This document shows positions 33,384 through 41,372 of a DNA stretch of 64,000 nucleotides, one piece after another. The first letter of the stretch is position 1; each line of letters opens with the position of its first letter. Below the pieces are notes generated by a model. That model saw only the letters and a list, made by a program, of their open reading frames with translations. It did not search any database and was not told where the DNA came from. The DNA lies in the NCBI GenBank assembly GCA_009841225.1, contig VXMF01000018.1, positions 143,779 to 207,778 of the forward strand, given 5' to 3'. Source of the DNA: Terriglobia bacterium (lineage in GTDB: Bacteria > Acidobacteriota > Terriglobia > Bryobacterales > UBA6623). The position numbers and the translations under genes are program-made.

Positions 33384-33530
33384 GAAGCCTCCGGGCCAGC
33401 GGTGCCGCGCAGTGAACACGCAGCCTAGGTTTGCACAGCTTGCGACAAGCCGAATCGGCCTTTCGGTGCTGAAAACATAGAGACGATAAGGCGGGTGCAG
33501 GGGTTACAGCCGGACCCGGCCCAGAAAACG

Positions 33531-34715
33531 CTATACGGTGTCTGCCACGACCTCTCCCACAGGGACGAAACCGAGATCGGCCAGCAACACGACAATGTCG
33601 TCGTCGGTAAGGCCCTTGCGCGTGTCAGCCTGCCGCGTGAAGGCCTCGTACACCCTGCGCAGGTCGTCGCGCCCCAAGTCTCCGTAGCCGAGTTGCTCGA
33701 CACGCTGGTGCAGCGCGTGCCGGCCGCTGTGCTTGCCCAAGATCAGCTGCGAGCCCGGCACGCCGACAGAGCCCGGCGTCATGATCTCGTACGTAGTTCG
33801 GTGCTTGAGGTAGCCGTCTTGGTGAATCCCGGCTTCGTGGGCGAATGCGTTGCGCCCGACGATGGCCTTGTTCGGCTGCGGGCCGAAGGTGATGCACTCG
33901 CTGAGAGCCTGGCTGGCGGCATACAGCTCGGTGGCATCGATGCCGCAGTGGTACGGGACGCGGTCTCGACGCACCATCATGATCGCGACCACCTCTTCCA
34001 ACGAGCAGTTGCCGGCCCGCTCGCCGATGCCGTTGAGCGCGCACTCGATCTGGCGCGCGCCTGCGTGCAAGGCGGCGATCGAGTTAGCGACCGCCAATCC
34101 GAGATCGTCGTGGGTATGGACGCTGACTTCCGCCCGGTCGCCCACCGCTTCGACCACCCGGGCGATCTTCTCGGCGTAGTCGTCGGGGGTCATGAAGCCC
34201 ACCGTGTCCGGAATATTGACCACGCTTGCGCCGGCATCCACCGCCGCCTCGCACACGCGGCAGAGGTAGCCGATTTCCGTCCGCGTCGCATCCTCGGCGG
34301 AAAACTCCACGTCGTCGACGTAGCGCCTGGCCAACTCCACGCCCTGCACGGCCTCTTCCAGCACCTGCTCCTGCGACTTGTTGAACTTGTACCGAAGATG
34401 GATCTCGCTGGTCGCGATGAAGCAGTGGATGCGCGGCCTGGCATGGCCGTCCAGCGATTGGGCGGCCCGCTCGATATCGATCGGCACCGCCCGCGCCAAC
34501 GCTGCCAAGTACGCTCCCGGATGCTCGCGGCAGACTGCGCGCACGGCCTCGAAATCTCCCTCCGAGGCGATCGGAAAGCCGGCCTCGATGATATCCACGC
34601 CCATCTCGACCAAATGCCTGGCCACTCGCAGCTTCTCGGGCGTGGTCATGCTGCAGCCGGGAGACTGCTCGCCATCGCGCAAAGTGGTGTCGAAGATATG
34701 GACCGGGTCGGACAT
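33531..34715 (-). CDS. leuA: 2-isopropylmalate synthase, short form without the regulatory domain
   Basis: 394 residues. HMG-CoA-lyase-like TIM barrel: DTTLRDGEQSPGCSMTTPEK (substrate loop), VDIIEAGFPIASEGDFEAV, VSVHTHDDLGLA (metal site), NGIGERAGNCSLEEV, and the linker block HEAGIHQDGYLKH...LILGKHSGRHAL. These are LeuA rather than homocitrate-synthase signatures. It ends about 120 residues before the usual LeuA end, so the leucine-binding C-terminal domain is missing; no remnant is seen after the stop. AAGGAACG precedes the ATG. It is divergent from a LysR gene, which may replace allosteric control by transcriptional control. Confidence 0.88.
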   Translation of the reverse strand: MSDPVHIFDTTLRDGEQSPGCSMTTPEKLRVARHLVEMGVDIIEAGFPIASEGDFEAVRAVCREHPGAYLAALARAVPIDIERAAQSLDGHARPRIHCFIATSEIHLRYKFNKSQEQVLEEAVQGVELARRYVDDVEFSAEDATRTEIGYLCRVCEAAVDAGASVVNIPDTVGFMTPDDYAEKIARVVEAVGDRAEVSVHTHDDLGLAVANSIAALHAGARQIECALNGIGERAGNCSLEEVVAIMMVRRDRVPYHCGIDATELYAASQALSECITFGPQPNKAIVGRNAFAHEAGIHQDGYLKHRTTYEIMTPGSVGVPGSQLILGKHSGRHALHQRVEQLGYGDLGRDDLRRVYEAFTRQADTRKGLTDDDIVVLLADLGFVPVGEVVADTV

Positions 34716-34801
34716 TGAATTACGTTCCTTCGATTCAAACTACTCGCTCTGGTAGTGATAAAGCAAATTTGAATTATTTTGAAATATAATTAATTTCAAT
34801 T
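34715..34801. promoter_or_regulatory. leuA/lysR divergent control region with TTGAAWT half-sites
   Basis: An AT-rich 86-bp gap in a GC-rich genome. It holds TTGAAAT-N7-ATTTCAA (34779-34785/34793-34799), ending 3 bp before the lysR ATG. It also holds CAAATTTG (34764-34771) and TTGAAT-N12-ATTCAA (34715-34720/34733-34738) next to leuA. Repeated inverted half-sites around both starts are expected for a LysR regulator that controls its neighbour and itself. Confidence 0.6.
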
Positions 34802-35731
34802 ATGGATCTAGCTCTCCTGAAGCTCTTCGAAACCGTAGCCGAGGAGGGCAGCTTCTCAAGGGCCGGGCAGCGGCTCTTCCGCTCGCAGCCGGCCATCTCG
34901 CTGGCACTGAGGCGCCTGGAAGAGGATCTAGGCGTAGTCCTGATCGACCGGTCGACGCGATCCCTGCGACTGACCGACGCGGGGCGCAAGGTGAGCACCT
35001 ACACCAAGGAGTTCTTCACGCTGGAGCGCGAGATGCGCGTGGCCTTGTCGGACTTGCGCAGCCGCGCGGCCGGCAAGCTCACCATCGGCGCCAACGAATC
35101 AACGGCACTCTATCTGCTCGGGCACGTAGAGCGGTTCCGCCACGAGCATCCCGGCATCCAAGTCGAGCTGCGGCGCAGCCTTTCCAGCCAGATTCCCCAG
35201 GCGGTGCGTGACGGTTCGCTCGAGCTGGGGGCCATCAGCTACGACCCGGCCGACCCGAACCTGAGCCTGTTCCGGCTCTACGACGACCGCCTGACCTTCG
35301 TCGTCTCGCCCGATCACCGCCTGGCCGGCCGCAAGAGCGTCAGCATCGCCGAACTCGGCTCGGAGACGTTTATCGCCCACAACGTGGTCTCGCCGTACAG
35401 GGCGCGCGTGATCGAAACGTTCCGGCTGCACGCGGTGCCTCTCAACATGGAGATCGAGATGCCGACGATCGAGACCATCCGGCGCTTGGTGCAGAGGAAT
35501 CTCGGCGTGGCGTTCCTGCCGAAGATGTGCGTGGAGCGCCAAATCGAGAGCAGCGCGCTGCGCGAGGTTGCCGTGCGCGAACTTCGCATGGAACGCCAGA
35601 TCCACCTCGTCTACCCGCTAGGCAGGTATCTCTCGCAGGCGTCGCGGGCATTCTTGGAACTGGTCGGGGCGCCGATTCCAGAGGCGAACGGGGAACCAAG
35701 TGACGGACGTGCCAGCGGTAGCGTAATCTGA
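34802..35731 (+). CDS. LysR-family transcriptional regulator, divergent from leuA
   Basis: 309 residues. The N-terminal HTH reads LLKLFETVAEEGSFSRAGQRLFRSQPAISLALRRLEEDLGVVLIDRSTRSLRLTDAGR, the standard LysR block. The effector domain (about 90-300) is of the two-lobe periplasmic-binding type, with LTIGANESTALYLLGHVERFRHEHPGIQVELRRS. The start ATG sits 3 bp after an inverted repeat and shows no Shine-Dalgarno. Its position opposite leuA suggests regulation by leucine or a pathway intermediate, with autoregulation. The effector is not known. Confidence 0.92.
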   Translation: MDLALLKLFETVAEEGSFSRAGQRLFRSQPAISLALRRLEEDLGVVLIDRSTRSLRLTDAGRKVSTYTKEFFTLEREMRVALSDLRSRAAGKLTIGANESTALYLLGHVERFRHEHPGIQVELRRSLSSQIPQAVRDGSLELGAISYDPADPNLSLFRLYDDRLTFVVSPDHRLAGRKSVSIAELGSETFIAHNVVSPYRARVIETFRLHAVPLNMEIEMPTIETIRRLVQRNLGVAFLPKMCVERQIESSALREVAVRELRMERQIHLVYPLGRYLSQASRAFLELVGAPIPEANGEPSDGRASGSVI

Positions 35732-35987
35732 TTCCGGCTAGGTCGCTGCGCTCCTAGGTGTTCACTTTCCTCTGGCACGGGCGTTCACATCAAATCGGAT
35801 CGAGCAATAGGCTTCCCCACTGCGATTACAGGCCACCCGAGAGACAAGGGCTCGGGGACGCGGAAAGTCGAGAAGCATGTCGAAGACGTGAGCAGAGGCG
35901 GCCCGCCGGTCTCTTCGTCGGCGGCGGAGATCGCCACTGGTCGCGTGCGCTCGGTTCGGTGACGCTTCGGCTGCCAAGCAGGAACCG

Positions 35988-36665
35988 TCATTGCTTAGCG
36001 GCGGTCGTCGCTCTGAGGGACTCGAGCCGTTCATAGACGCTGTTGAGGCGAAGGGGCCGAAAGTCCCATGCGTCGACGCCGACGTCGACGCGACCGCCCT
36101 TCGGGGTGACGATCGGCGGGAGCTTGTTATGGGTATGGCCATGCAGGTGAAGGGCTCCGCGATAGAAGCCGTTCCATTCCTCGAACGGGTAGTGAGACAA
36201 GACAACGAGCGTGCCGCCGCTCGATGAAAGGGACACTTCGAGATAGTCGACCGCTGCATCCCATCCTGGGACCGACTCGGCCTGGATGTCGTGGTTGCCC
36301 CGGATCAGAATCCGACGGATCTCACGGTGGTCGGGAATCAAGATGCTGCGCTTCCTGCGCCAAGCCACATCGCCTAGGTGGATAAGTGTGTGACCGGCCG
36401 GGATGACGCTGAGGTTGTGGCAGATGGCGGTGTCCATTGCCTCGACCGATTGGAAGGGCCGGTCGCACAGGTGAATAATGTTGGCGTGGCCGAGATGTGT
36501 GTCAGCCGTGAACCAAGTAGTTTCGGGGTTGACGGTGAGGCGTTGCCGCGGTGTCGTAACCAGCGGAGCTTCAGTCCCCGCCGAGTAACCGGGCGGATAG
36601 TAAAGACTCTTCATGTTCGGTTTGCGGCTCGCGGCGCTGGCCGACGTTCGGAGGGCATCGCTCAT
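35988..36665 (-). CDS. Phage/plasmid-type metallophosphoesterase
   Basis: 225 residues from the ATG at 36665, preceded by AGGAAA; longer in-frame starts upstream are less likely. The calcineurin-like sites are complete: TWFTADTHLGHANII, IHLGDVAW, LIRGNHD, VVLSHYPF and LHLHGHTHNKL. This short form with TADxHxGHxNII is common in phages, plasmids and accessory islands. It stands beside a decayed higBA locus with a near-consensus promoter in front, so horizontal acquisition is likely. The physiological substrate (nucleotide, RNA or phosphoprotein) is unknown. Confidence 0.87.
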   Translation of the reverse strand: MSDALRTSASAASRKPNMKSLYYPPGYSAGTEAPLVTTPRQRLTVNPETTWFTADTHLGHANIIHLCDRPFQSVEAMDTAICHNLSVIPAGHTLIHLGDVAWRRKRSILIPDHREIRRILIRGNHDIQAESVPGWDAAVDYLEVSLSSSGGTLVVLSHYPFEEWNGFYRGALHLHGHTHNKLPPIVTPKGGRVDVGVDAWDFRPLRLNSVYERLESLRATTAAKQ

Positions 36666-37027
36666 GATGTTTCCTGTGTTGGATATTGAACTCGACATAT
36701 ATTCGTATTATATAGGTGAAGTAATCGTTTATCAACGAATATAATCAAGTTAATCGTCGTATATAAGACTATTTTCTATCCTGAAATCATATTCCGGGAT
36801 CATTCGAGGTTGGCACACGCCACACCGCTATGATTGACGATACGCGGGGCGCGGCAGCTACGCCCTCACGTACATCGGTGCGCATGCCCCACGGTCAGTT
36901 TGGGCCTGAACAGGCGATCGTTCATTGACGAGGTCTCCCCGGAGGCTCTCCCCCGGGGCTCGATACGTCCACACGCAAGTGCCGGATTGGGTTACCCGGT
37001 GTACCGATATCTGGCACCCAGACTGTA
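36666..37027. other. 362-bp gap with an AT-rich promoter patch
   Basis: No gene is supported here. The part 36690-36800 is strikingly AT-rich compared with the flanks and holds the promoter and inverted repeat described separately. A second +-strand TATAAT is at 36740-36745 but lacks a good -35. The remaining 36800-37027 is ordinary GC-rich DNA with no recognisable element. Confidence 0.5.
36698..36743 (-). promoter_or_regulatory. Near-consensus sigma-70 promoter with a flanking inverted repeat
   Basis: Read on the minus strand: -35 TTGATA (36735-36730), a 17-bp spacer, and -10 TATAAT (36712-36707). It drives the metallophosphoesterase at 36665 with a leader of about 35 bp. A 9-bp inverted repeat, TATATTCGT (36698-36706) and ACGAATATA (36735-36743), has one arm at the start of transcription and the other over the -35. 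That is the layout of an operator that would block RNA polymerase. Confidence 0.6.
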
Positions 37028-37313
37028 GTGGCGATACGGAGCTGCAAGCGCGGCCCGGCAGAGCGCCTATTCCGACGCGATGAGGTCCGTGGGATCAAAT
37101 CCGGCGCACATCCGGCGGATCAGGGAGGTACTGGACCTGCTGGATGGCCCGCGGCCGCTGCAAGACCTGTCGCTACCGACCTACCGGCTGCATCGCCTGC
37201 ACGGCCCGCGGGCCGGCGAATGGGCCGTCAAGGTGTAGCACGGCTGTCGCATCACGTTCCGCATGGACGGCGAGGACGTGCGCGGTGTACGGTGCGAGAA
37301 CTATCACCACTAG
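37028..37313 (+). pseudogene. higB: Decayed HigB-type (RelE-fold) toxin gene
   Basis: The start (AIRSCKRGPAERLFRRDEVRGI) matches the HigB N-terminus but the frame breaks near 37097. Skipping that one base joins it to SNPAHIRRIREVLDLLDG and LPTYRLHRLHGPRAGEWAVKV, the HigB body. A TAG at 37236-37238 then interrupts the gene, and the end (HGCRITFRMDGEDVRGVRCENYHH) resumes in the same frame to a TAG at 37311-37313. One frameshift and one stop make a working RelE-fold mRNA-cleaving toxin unlikely. The HigA gene follows 9 bp downstream. Confidence 0.82.
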
Positions 37314-37322
37314 GAGGGCATC

Positions 37323-37643
37323 ATGGACGAGGGTGAGATCGAGATCACAGCGACGGAGGATGCTGCGTTGCGGCGGAACCCACCGCATCCGAGCGGCGCG
37401 ATAGCGAGTGGCTGCATCGGGCCGGACGCGGCGGAGTGCGCCGGTGAGCCCAATGTGAGCGCGGCCGCTAGGCGGCTAGGCGTCGATCGCAAGACGCTGT
37501 CGAGGGTTGTACACGGCCATTGTGGCATCACCCCAGCGCTCGCCTTGCGGCTCGAATCCGCCGGATGGGGCAGTGCGGAGGGGTGGTTGTGGCGGCAGGC
37601 GCGATACGACTTGGCACAAGCTCGCAAGCGGATCGCCGCGTAG
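37323..37643 (+). CDS. higA: HigA-family XRE antitoxin, orphaned by toxin decay
   Basis: 106 residues from the ATG at 37323 with AGGAGG upstream. The HigA helix-turn-helix and tail can be read: HPSGAI at the start, NVSAAARRLGVDRKTLSRVVHGHCGITPALALRLE and GSAEGWLWRQARYDLAQAR. The segment between them (IASGCIGPDAAECAGEPN) replaces the usual EILREDVLPALGLS and looks eroded. It would bind DNA and the HigB toxin, but the toxin is broken, so it may survive as a repressor or by drift. It is part of the accessory patch between lysR and larC. Confidence 0.82.
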   Translation: MDEGEIEITATEDAALRRNPPHPSGAIASGCIGPDAAECAGEPNVSAAARRLGVDRKTLSRVVHGHCGITPALALRLESAGWGSAEGWLWRQARYDLAQARKRIAA

Positions 37644-37747
37644 CTGGAATCTCCGGATGTGCATTCTCCTGTGCTTTCGACCACCCAAGCCCAGCGAGGC
37701 TCAGTCCCCCGGAATCGCTAGGATTACTGAAGCGCTGGGAACAAGCA

Positions 37748-37921
37748 GTGCCAGCCAAGATGCGACGCGCACCACGTCAGAAAACGGACGGCGATGCTTA
37801 CGACTGGACTACTCGGTGGCGCTTCCTGCTGGCCAACATGCGTCGGCCCGGAATCGGTAGGCGCGTCAAGCGCCGCCTAAACCGAGCACTCAGGCGCCAG
37901 GGGATTGAAGCCGAAGACTGA
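37748..37921 (+). CDS. Small basic hypothetical protein
   Basis: About 57 residues from GTG 37748, or 53 from ATG 37760. It is very basic, with KMRRAPRQKTDGDAYDWTTRWRFLL followed by RRPGIGRRVKRRLNRALRRQG. The build (Trp-rich centre, Arg/Lys-rich helix) resembles small ORFs of phages and plasmids, but I do not recognise a named family. No Shine-Dalgarno is clear. It sits in the accessory patch, 105 bp after higA. It could be a real small protein or a chance frame. Confidence 0.35.
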   Translation: MPAKMRRAPRQKTDGDAYDWTTRWRFLLANMRRPGIGRRVKRRLNRALRRQGIEAED

Positions 37922-38160
37922 TGGCTTCGCTCGAACTCGCCAAGAACTTCTCTGCCGAGAGCGGCCGTACCGACGGTGGTCGACCGTATCCTCGGCTAGC
38001 GGCAGTCGCCAGTGTGCCCGATGGCGTTAAGCGATCGCGGCGATTCCTTCGAGTATTCGAAGGGCGACAAGCTCGCCAAGGGCGCAAGAGCAGGTGCCCG
38101 AGGAGCCCGCGTGCTAGTCTGGGCGCATCCTTCCATACCGGCGCTGCCGTTCCCGTTCCC

Positions 38161-39342
38161 GTGAGACTCTGCTACCTCGACTGCTTTTCCGGCATCGCCG
38201 GCGACATGCTGCTGGGGGCCTTGGTGGACGCCGGCTTGGATGTCGAAGTACTCCAGGCCGAGATTGCCAAGCTCGGCGTGGACGGCCTGGCACTGCGCGC
38301 CGAGCCAGTCAAGCGGGGCGGCCTTGCGGGCACCAAGGTGAGTGTCGAGGCCAGCCACGACCACAGCCACCGCTCGCTCGCAACGATCGAGCGCATCATC
38401 GGTGAGTCAGCCTTGGACGAGCGCGTCAAGCGGGACAGCACCAGCGTGTTTCGGCGCCTCGGCGAGGTCGAAGCCCGCTCCCACGCCATCCCGGTCGAAA
38501 AGGTGCATTTTCATGAAGTCGGCGCGTACGACTCGATCGCGGACATCGTCGGCGCGTGCGCCGGCCTGTGCGCCTTAGGGATCGACAGGCTCTGGTGTTC
38601 TCCGCTCAACCTAGGGAGCGGGACCGTGCAGGCGGCGCACGGTACGATGCCGGTGCCCGCACCGGCCACGGCGCGCTTGCTGGAAGGGGTGCCCACCTAC
38701 TCCGATGGCCCGAGCGTAGAACTCACCACGCCGACGGGCGCGGCCCTGGCCGTAACGCTCAGCGAAGGCTTCGGCCCTCCCCCGGCGATGCGCATCTCGC
38801 AGAGCGGCTACGGCGCCGGATCGCGCGACTTTCCGGACCGGGCCAACCTGGTCCGCGTACTGATCGGCGAGGCCGAGCAGGCTGACGCGCCGCCCGAACA
38901 AGTCTGGATCCTAGAGGCGAACATCGACGACATGACCCCGGAGATGGCGGGATTCGCCATGGAGCGGCTGCTCGAGTCCGGAGCCCTGGACGTAACGCTC
39001 ACGCCGGTCCAAATGAAAAAGAACCGTCCCGGCTTCACCCTGACGGTACTGGCCAGCCCTGATGACCGGGAGCGACTCGGAGCGATGGTCCTGGCGGAGA
39101 CCTCGACGCTCGGCATCCGCGAAGTCTCGGCCCGGCGCCGGGCGCTGCCGCGCGCGTGGACCGAGGTCAGCACCAGCTACGGCCCGGTGCGCGTGAAGAC
39201 GTCCGGGGCGCCCGGCGGCGCCGGAGCAACGTTTGCTCCGGAGTACGAGGACTGCCGCAAGCTGGCGCGCCAGCACGGCGTGCCATTCAAGCGGGTCTGG
39301 GAACAGGCGCACCGAGCGTACCTGCAGAGCCGGGACGCCTAG
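38161..39342 (+). CDS. larC: Nickel-pincer cofactor biosynthesis protein LarC
   Basis: 393 residues from a GTG at 38161 (RLCYLDCFSGIAGDMLLGALVDAG is the family opening); an upstream part of the frame does not fit. Metal-rich segments are HDHSH (66-70) and HFHEVGAYDS (116-125). The C-terminal half has EANIDDMTPEMAGFAMERLLESGALDVTLTPVQMKKNRPGF. It is one continuous gene, not split into larC1/larC2. LarC inserts nickel, with CTP, into the pyridinium pincer cofactor of lactate racemase-type enzymes. LarA, LarB and LarE are not in the window. Confidence 0.93.
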   Translation: MRLCYLDCFSGIAGDMLLGALVDAGLDVEVLQAEIAKLGVDGLALRAEPVKRGGLAGTKVSVEASHDHSHRSLATIERIIGESALDERVKRDSTSVFRRLGEVEARSHAIPVEKVHFHEVGAYDSIADIVGACAGLCALGIDRLWCSPLNLGSGTVQAAHGTMPVPAPATARLLEGVPTYSDGPSVELTTPTGAALAVTLSEGFGPPPAMRISQSGYGAGSRDFPDRANLVRVLIGEAEQADAPPEQVWILEANIDDMTPEMAGFAMERLLESGALDVTLTPVQMKKNRPGFTLTVLASPDDRERLGAMVLAETSTLGIREVSARRRALPRAWTEVSTSYGPVRVKTSGAPGGAGATFAPEYEDCRKLARQHGVPFKRVWEQAHRAYLQSRDA

Positions 39343-39394
39343 CGGCGCGATCCCGGGGCCGGCCGCCGTGCAAGACTAGAACTAGCGTCCCGCT

Positions 39395-41350
39395 ATGCCG
39401 AAATTCTATATCTCGACGCCCATCTACTACGTCAACGCGGCGCCCCACATCGGGCATGCCTATACGACGATCGTGGCCGACACGATCAAGCGGATGCGGC
39501 GCATGCTGGGCGACGATGCCTACCTGACGACGGGCAGCGACGAGCACGGGCAGAAGGTCGAGCGGTCGGCGGCCGCCGCGGGTCTGGAGCCGCAGAAGTT
39601 CACTGACCGCATTTCGGCTGCCTTTCGCGCCGAATGGGACGAACTGGGCCTGGAATGCGATTTCTTCCGGCGCACCAGCGACCCGCGCCACGCCCTGGCC
39701 GTGCGCAAAATCTTCGAGCGCTGCCTGGCCAACGGCGCGATCTACAAGGGCACCTACACGGGCAAGTATCACCTCGGCGACGAAGCCTTTGTCACCGACG
39801 AGGAAGCCGCGGCCGCCGATCCGGAAATGATCACGACGGTCACCGAGGAGAACTACTTCTTCCGCCTCTCCGCCTTTCAGGACAAACTGATTGAGCTGTA
39901 CGAATCCCAGCCTGAGTTCGTCCAGCCCGAAACCCGGCGCAACGAGGTTATGGCATTCGTGCGGGAGGGCCTGAACGACCTGTCAATCAGCCGTTCCACG
40001 CTGCGCTGGGGAATCCCCCTGCCCAACGATCCCGAGCACGTGTTCTACGTCTGGTTCGACGCACTCACGACCTACATGAGCGCGATCGGCTATGGCGAAC
40101 GCGACGGGCCGGGATCGGACTACGAGCGCCTGTGGCCGATTGACGTCCACTTGGTCGGCAAGGAGATCGTCCGCTTTCACGCCGTCTACTGGCCTGCATT
40201 CCTGATGGCGGCCGACCTGCCGCTGCCCAAGCAGGTGTGGGCCCACGGCTGGCTGATCTTCCAAGGCGGCAAGATGTCCAAGACCAAGGGCAACATCGTG
40301 CGAGCGCTGCCCATCAAGCGGGTCGTGGGCGTGGACGGCCTGCGCTACTACCTGCTGCGCGAGATCGTTTTCGGCCAAGACGGAAACTTTTCCCACGAGG
40401 CGCTGACGGTGCGGTACAACGCCGATCTGGCAAACGGCATCGGCAACCTAGCCAGTCGCACATCGTCGATGCTGTCGCGGTACTGTGGCGGCAAGATCCC
40501 GGAGGCGGTCAAGGGCACCGACAGCGGCGGCCTGCCCCCACTGGCTGAAATCTGCATTGCCGACGCCATCGAACTCTACCGAAAGTTCGCATTTTCCAAG
40601 GCCTTGGAGACGATCTGGTCGCTACTTGCCCGGACAGACAAGTACATCGTCGAGCACAAGCCTTGGGAGCTGGCACGAGCAGACGATTCGGATTCCAGAT
40701 TCCAGCTCGAGGCCACTCTTTACAACACTGCCGAGGCGCTGCGAATCGCCTGCGTGCTGCTGGCGCCGGTCATTCCCACAGGAGCGCAAAGAATCTGGGA
40801 AATGCTTGGTCAAGACGGTGCTGTTGCGGGGCAGCGACTGGACCAGCTGGGGTGGGGGGGCCTAGCCCCTGGAACTGCGGTCGGCGCGCAAGCTGCGGTC
40901 TATCCCCGGCTCGATGTCACGAAATCGGTAGAAAGCATGGAGGCTCTGGAGGCCGAGGCACTGGAGGAGCAGGCCCGCCTGATGGGAGCGGCCGCGCCGC
41001 AGGCGCTCGAAATCGACACACCCGAGATCGAGATCGGCGATTTCGCCAAGGTCGACATGCGGGTGGGCGTGGTAAGGGCGGCCGAGCGGGTTAAGAACTC
41101 GCGCAGGCTACTGGAACTGTCGGTGGACATCGGCGAGGCCGAGCCGCGCACCGTCCTCGCAGGCATTGCCGAGCAGTACAGTCCGGACGAGATGGTGGGG
41201 AGGCGCATCGCAGTGGTCGCCAACCTGAAGCCGCGCAAGATGATGGGACAGCTGTCCCAAGGTATGTTGATCGCCGCGACAGGAAAGGACGGCGAACCGC
41301 ACTTGGCGGATTTCTCGGACGAGGCCCCGATCGGAGCTCGCCTCGGCTAG
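39395..41350 (+). CDS. metG: Methionyl-tRNA synthetase
   Basis: 651 residues. Class I catalytic domain with HIGH at 18-21 (PHIGHAYTT), LTTGSDEHGQK, and KMSKTKGN near residue 292. The zinc-knuckle region, normally with paired Cys, here reads YTGKYHLGDEAF, so the zinc site is lost. After the anticodon domain, a helical linker (EALEAEALEEQ) and an EMAP/Trbp111-like tRNA-binding OB domain (about 545-651: GDFAKVDMRVGVV, ANLKPRKMMGQLSQGM) complete the protein. It charges initiator and elongator tRNA(Met). The gene follows larC after 52 bp. Confidence 0.96.
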   Translation: MPKFYISTPIYYVNAAPHIGHAYTTIVADTIKRMRRMLGDDAYLTTGSDEHGQKVERSAAAAGLEPQKFTDRISAAFRAEWDELGLECDFFRRTSDPRHALAVRKIFERCLANGAIYKGTYTGKYHLGDEAFVTDEEAAAADPEMITTVTEENYFFRLSAFQDKLIELYESQPEFVQPETRRNEVMAFVREGLNDLSISRSTLRWGIPLPNDPEHVFYVWFDALTTYMSAIGYGERDGPGSDYERLWPIDVHLVGKEIVRFHAVYWPAFLMAADLPLPKQVWAHGWLIFQGGKMSKTKGNIVRALPIKRVVGVDGLRYYLLREIVFGQDGNFSHEALTVRYNADLANGIGNLASRTSSMLSRYCGGKIPEAVKGTDSGGLPPLAEICIADAIELYRKFAFSKALETIWSLLARTDKYIVEHKPWELARADDSDSRFQLEATLYNTAEALRIACVLLAPVIPTGAQRIWEMLGQDGAVAGQRLDQLGWGGLAPGTAVGAQAAVYPRLDVTKSVESMEALEAEALEEQARLMGAAAPQALEIDTPEIEIGDFAKVDMRVGVVRAAERVKNSRRLLELSVDIGEAEPRTVLAGIAEQYSPDEMVGRRIAVVANLKPRKMMGQLSQGMLIAATGKDGEPHLADFSDEAPIGARLG

Positions 41351-41372
41351 AGCCCGCACCCGGCGGCCGACG

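Noticed and set aside
33420..33530. Remnant of the LeuA regulatory domain after the leuA stop
   Set aside because: No frame downstream of the stop resembles the LeuA C-terminal domain, so a frameshifted full-length gene is not supported.
35732..35987. Frames in the gap between lysR and the metallophosphoesterase
   Set aside because: Several short frames on both strands but none with a ribosome site or a recognisable pattern. Listed only as unexplained DNA.
36834..37028. 64-codon frame upstream of higB
   Set aside because: No ribosome site or family pattern; the codon composition looks random.
37236..37238. higB internal TAG as a programmed readthrough codon
   Set aside because: The gene also has a frameshift near 37097 and no known recoding element; decay is simpler.
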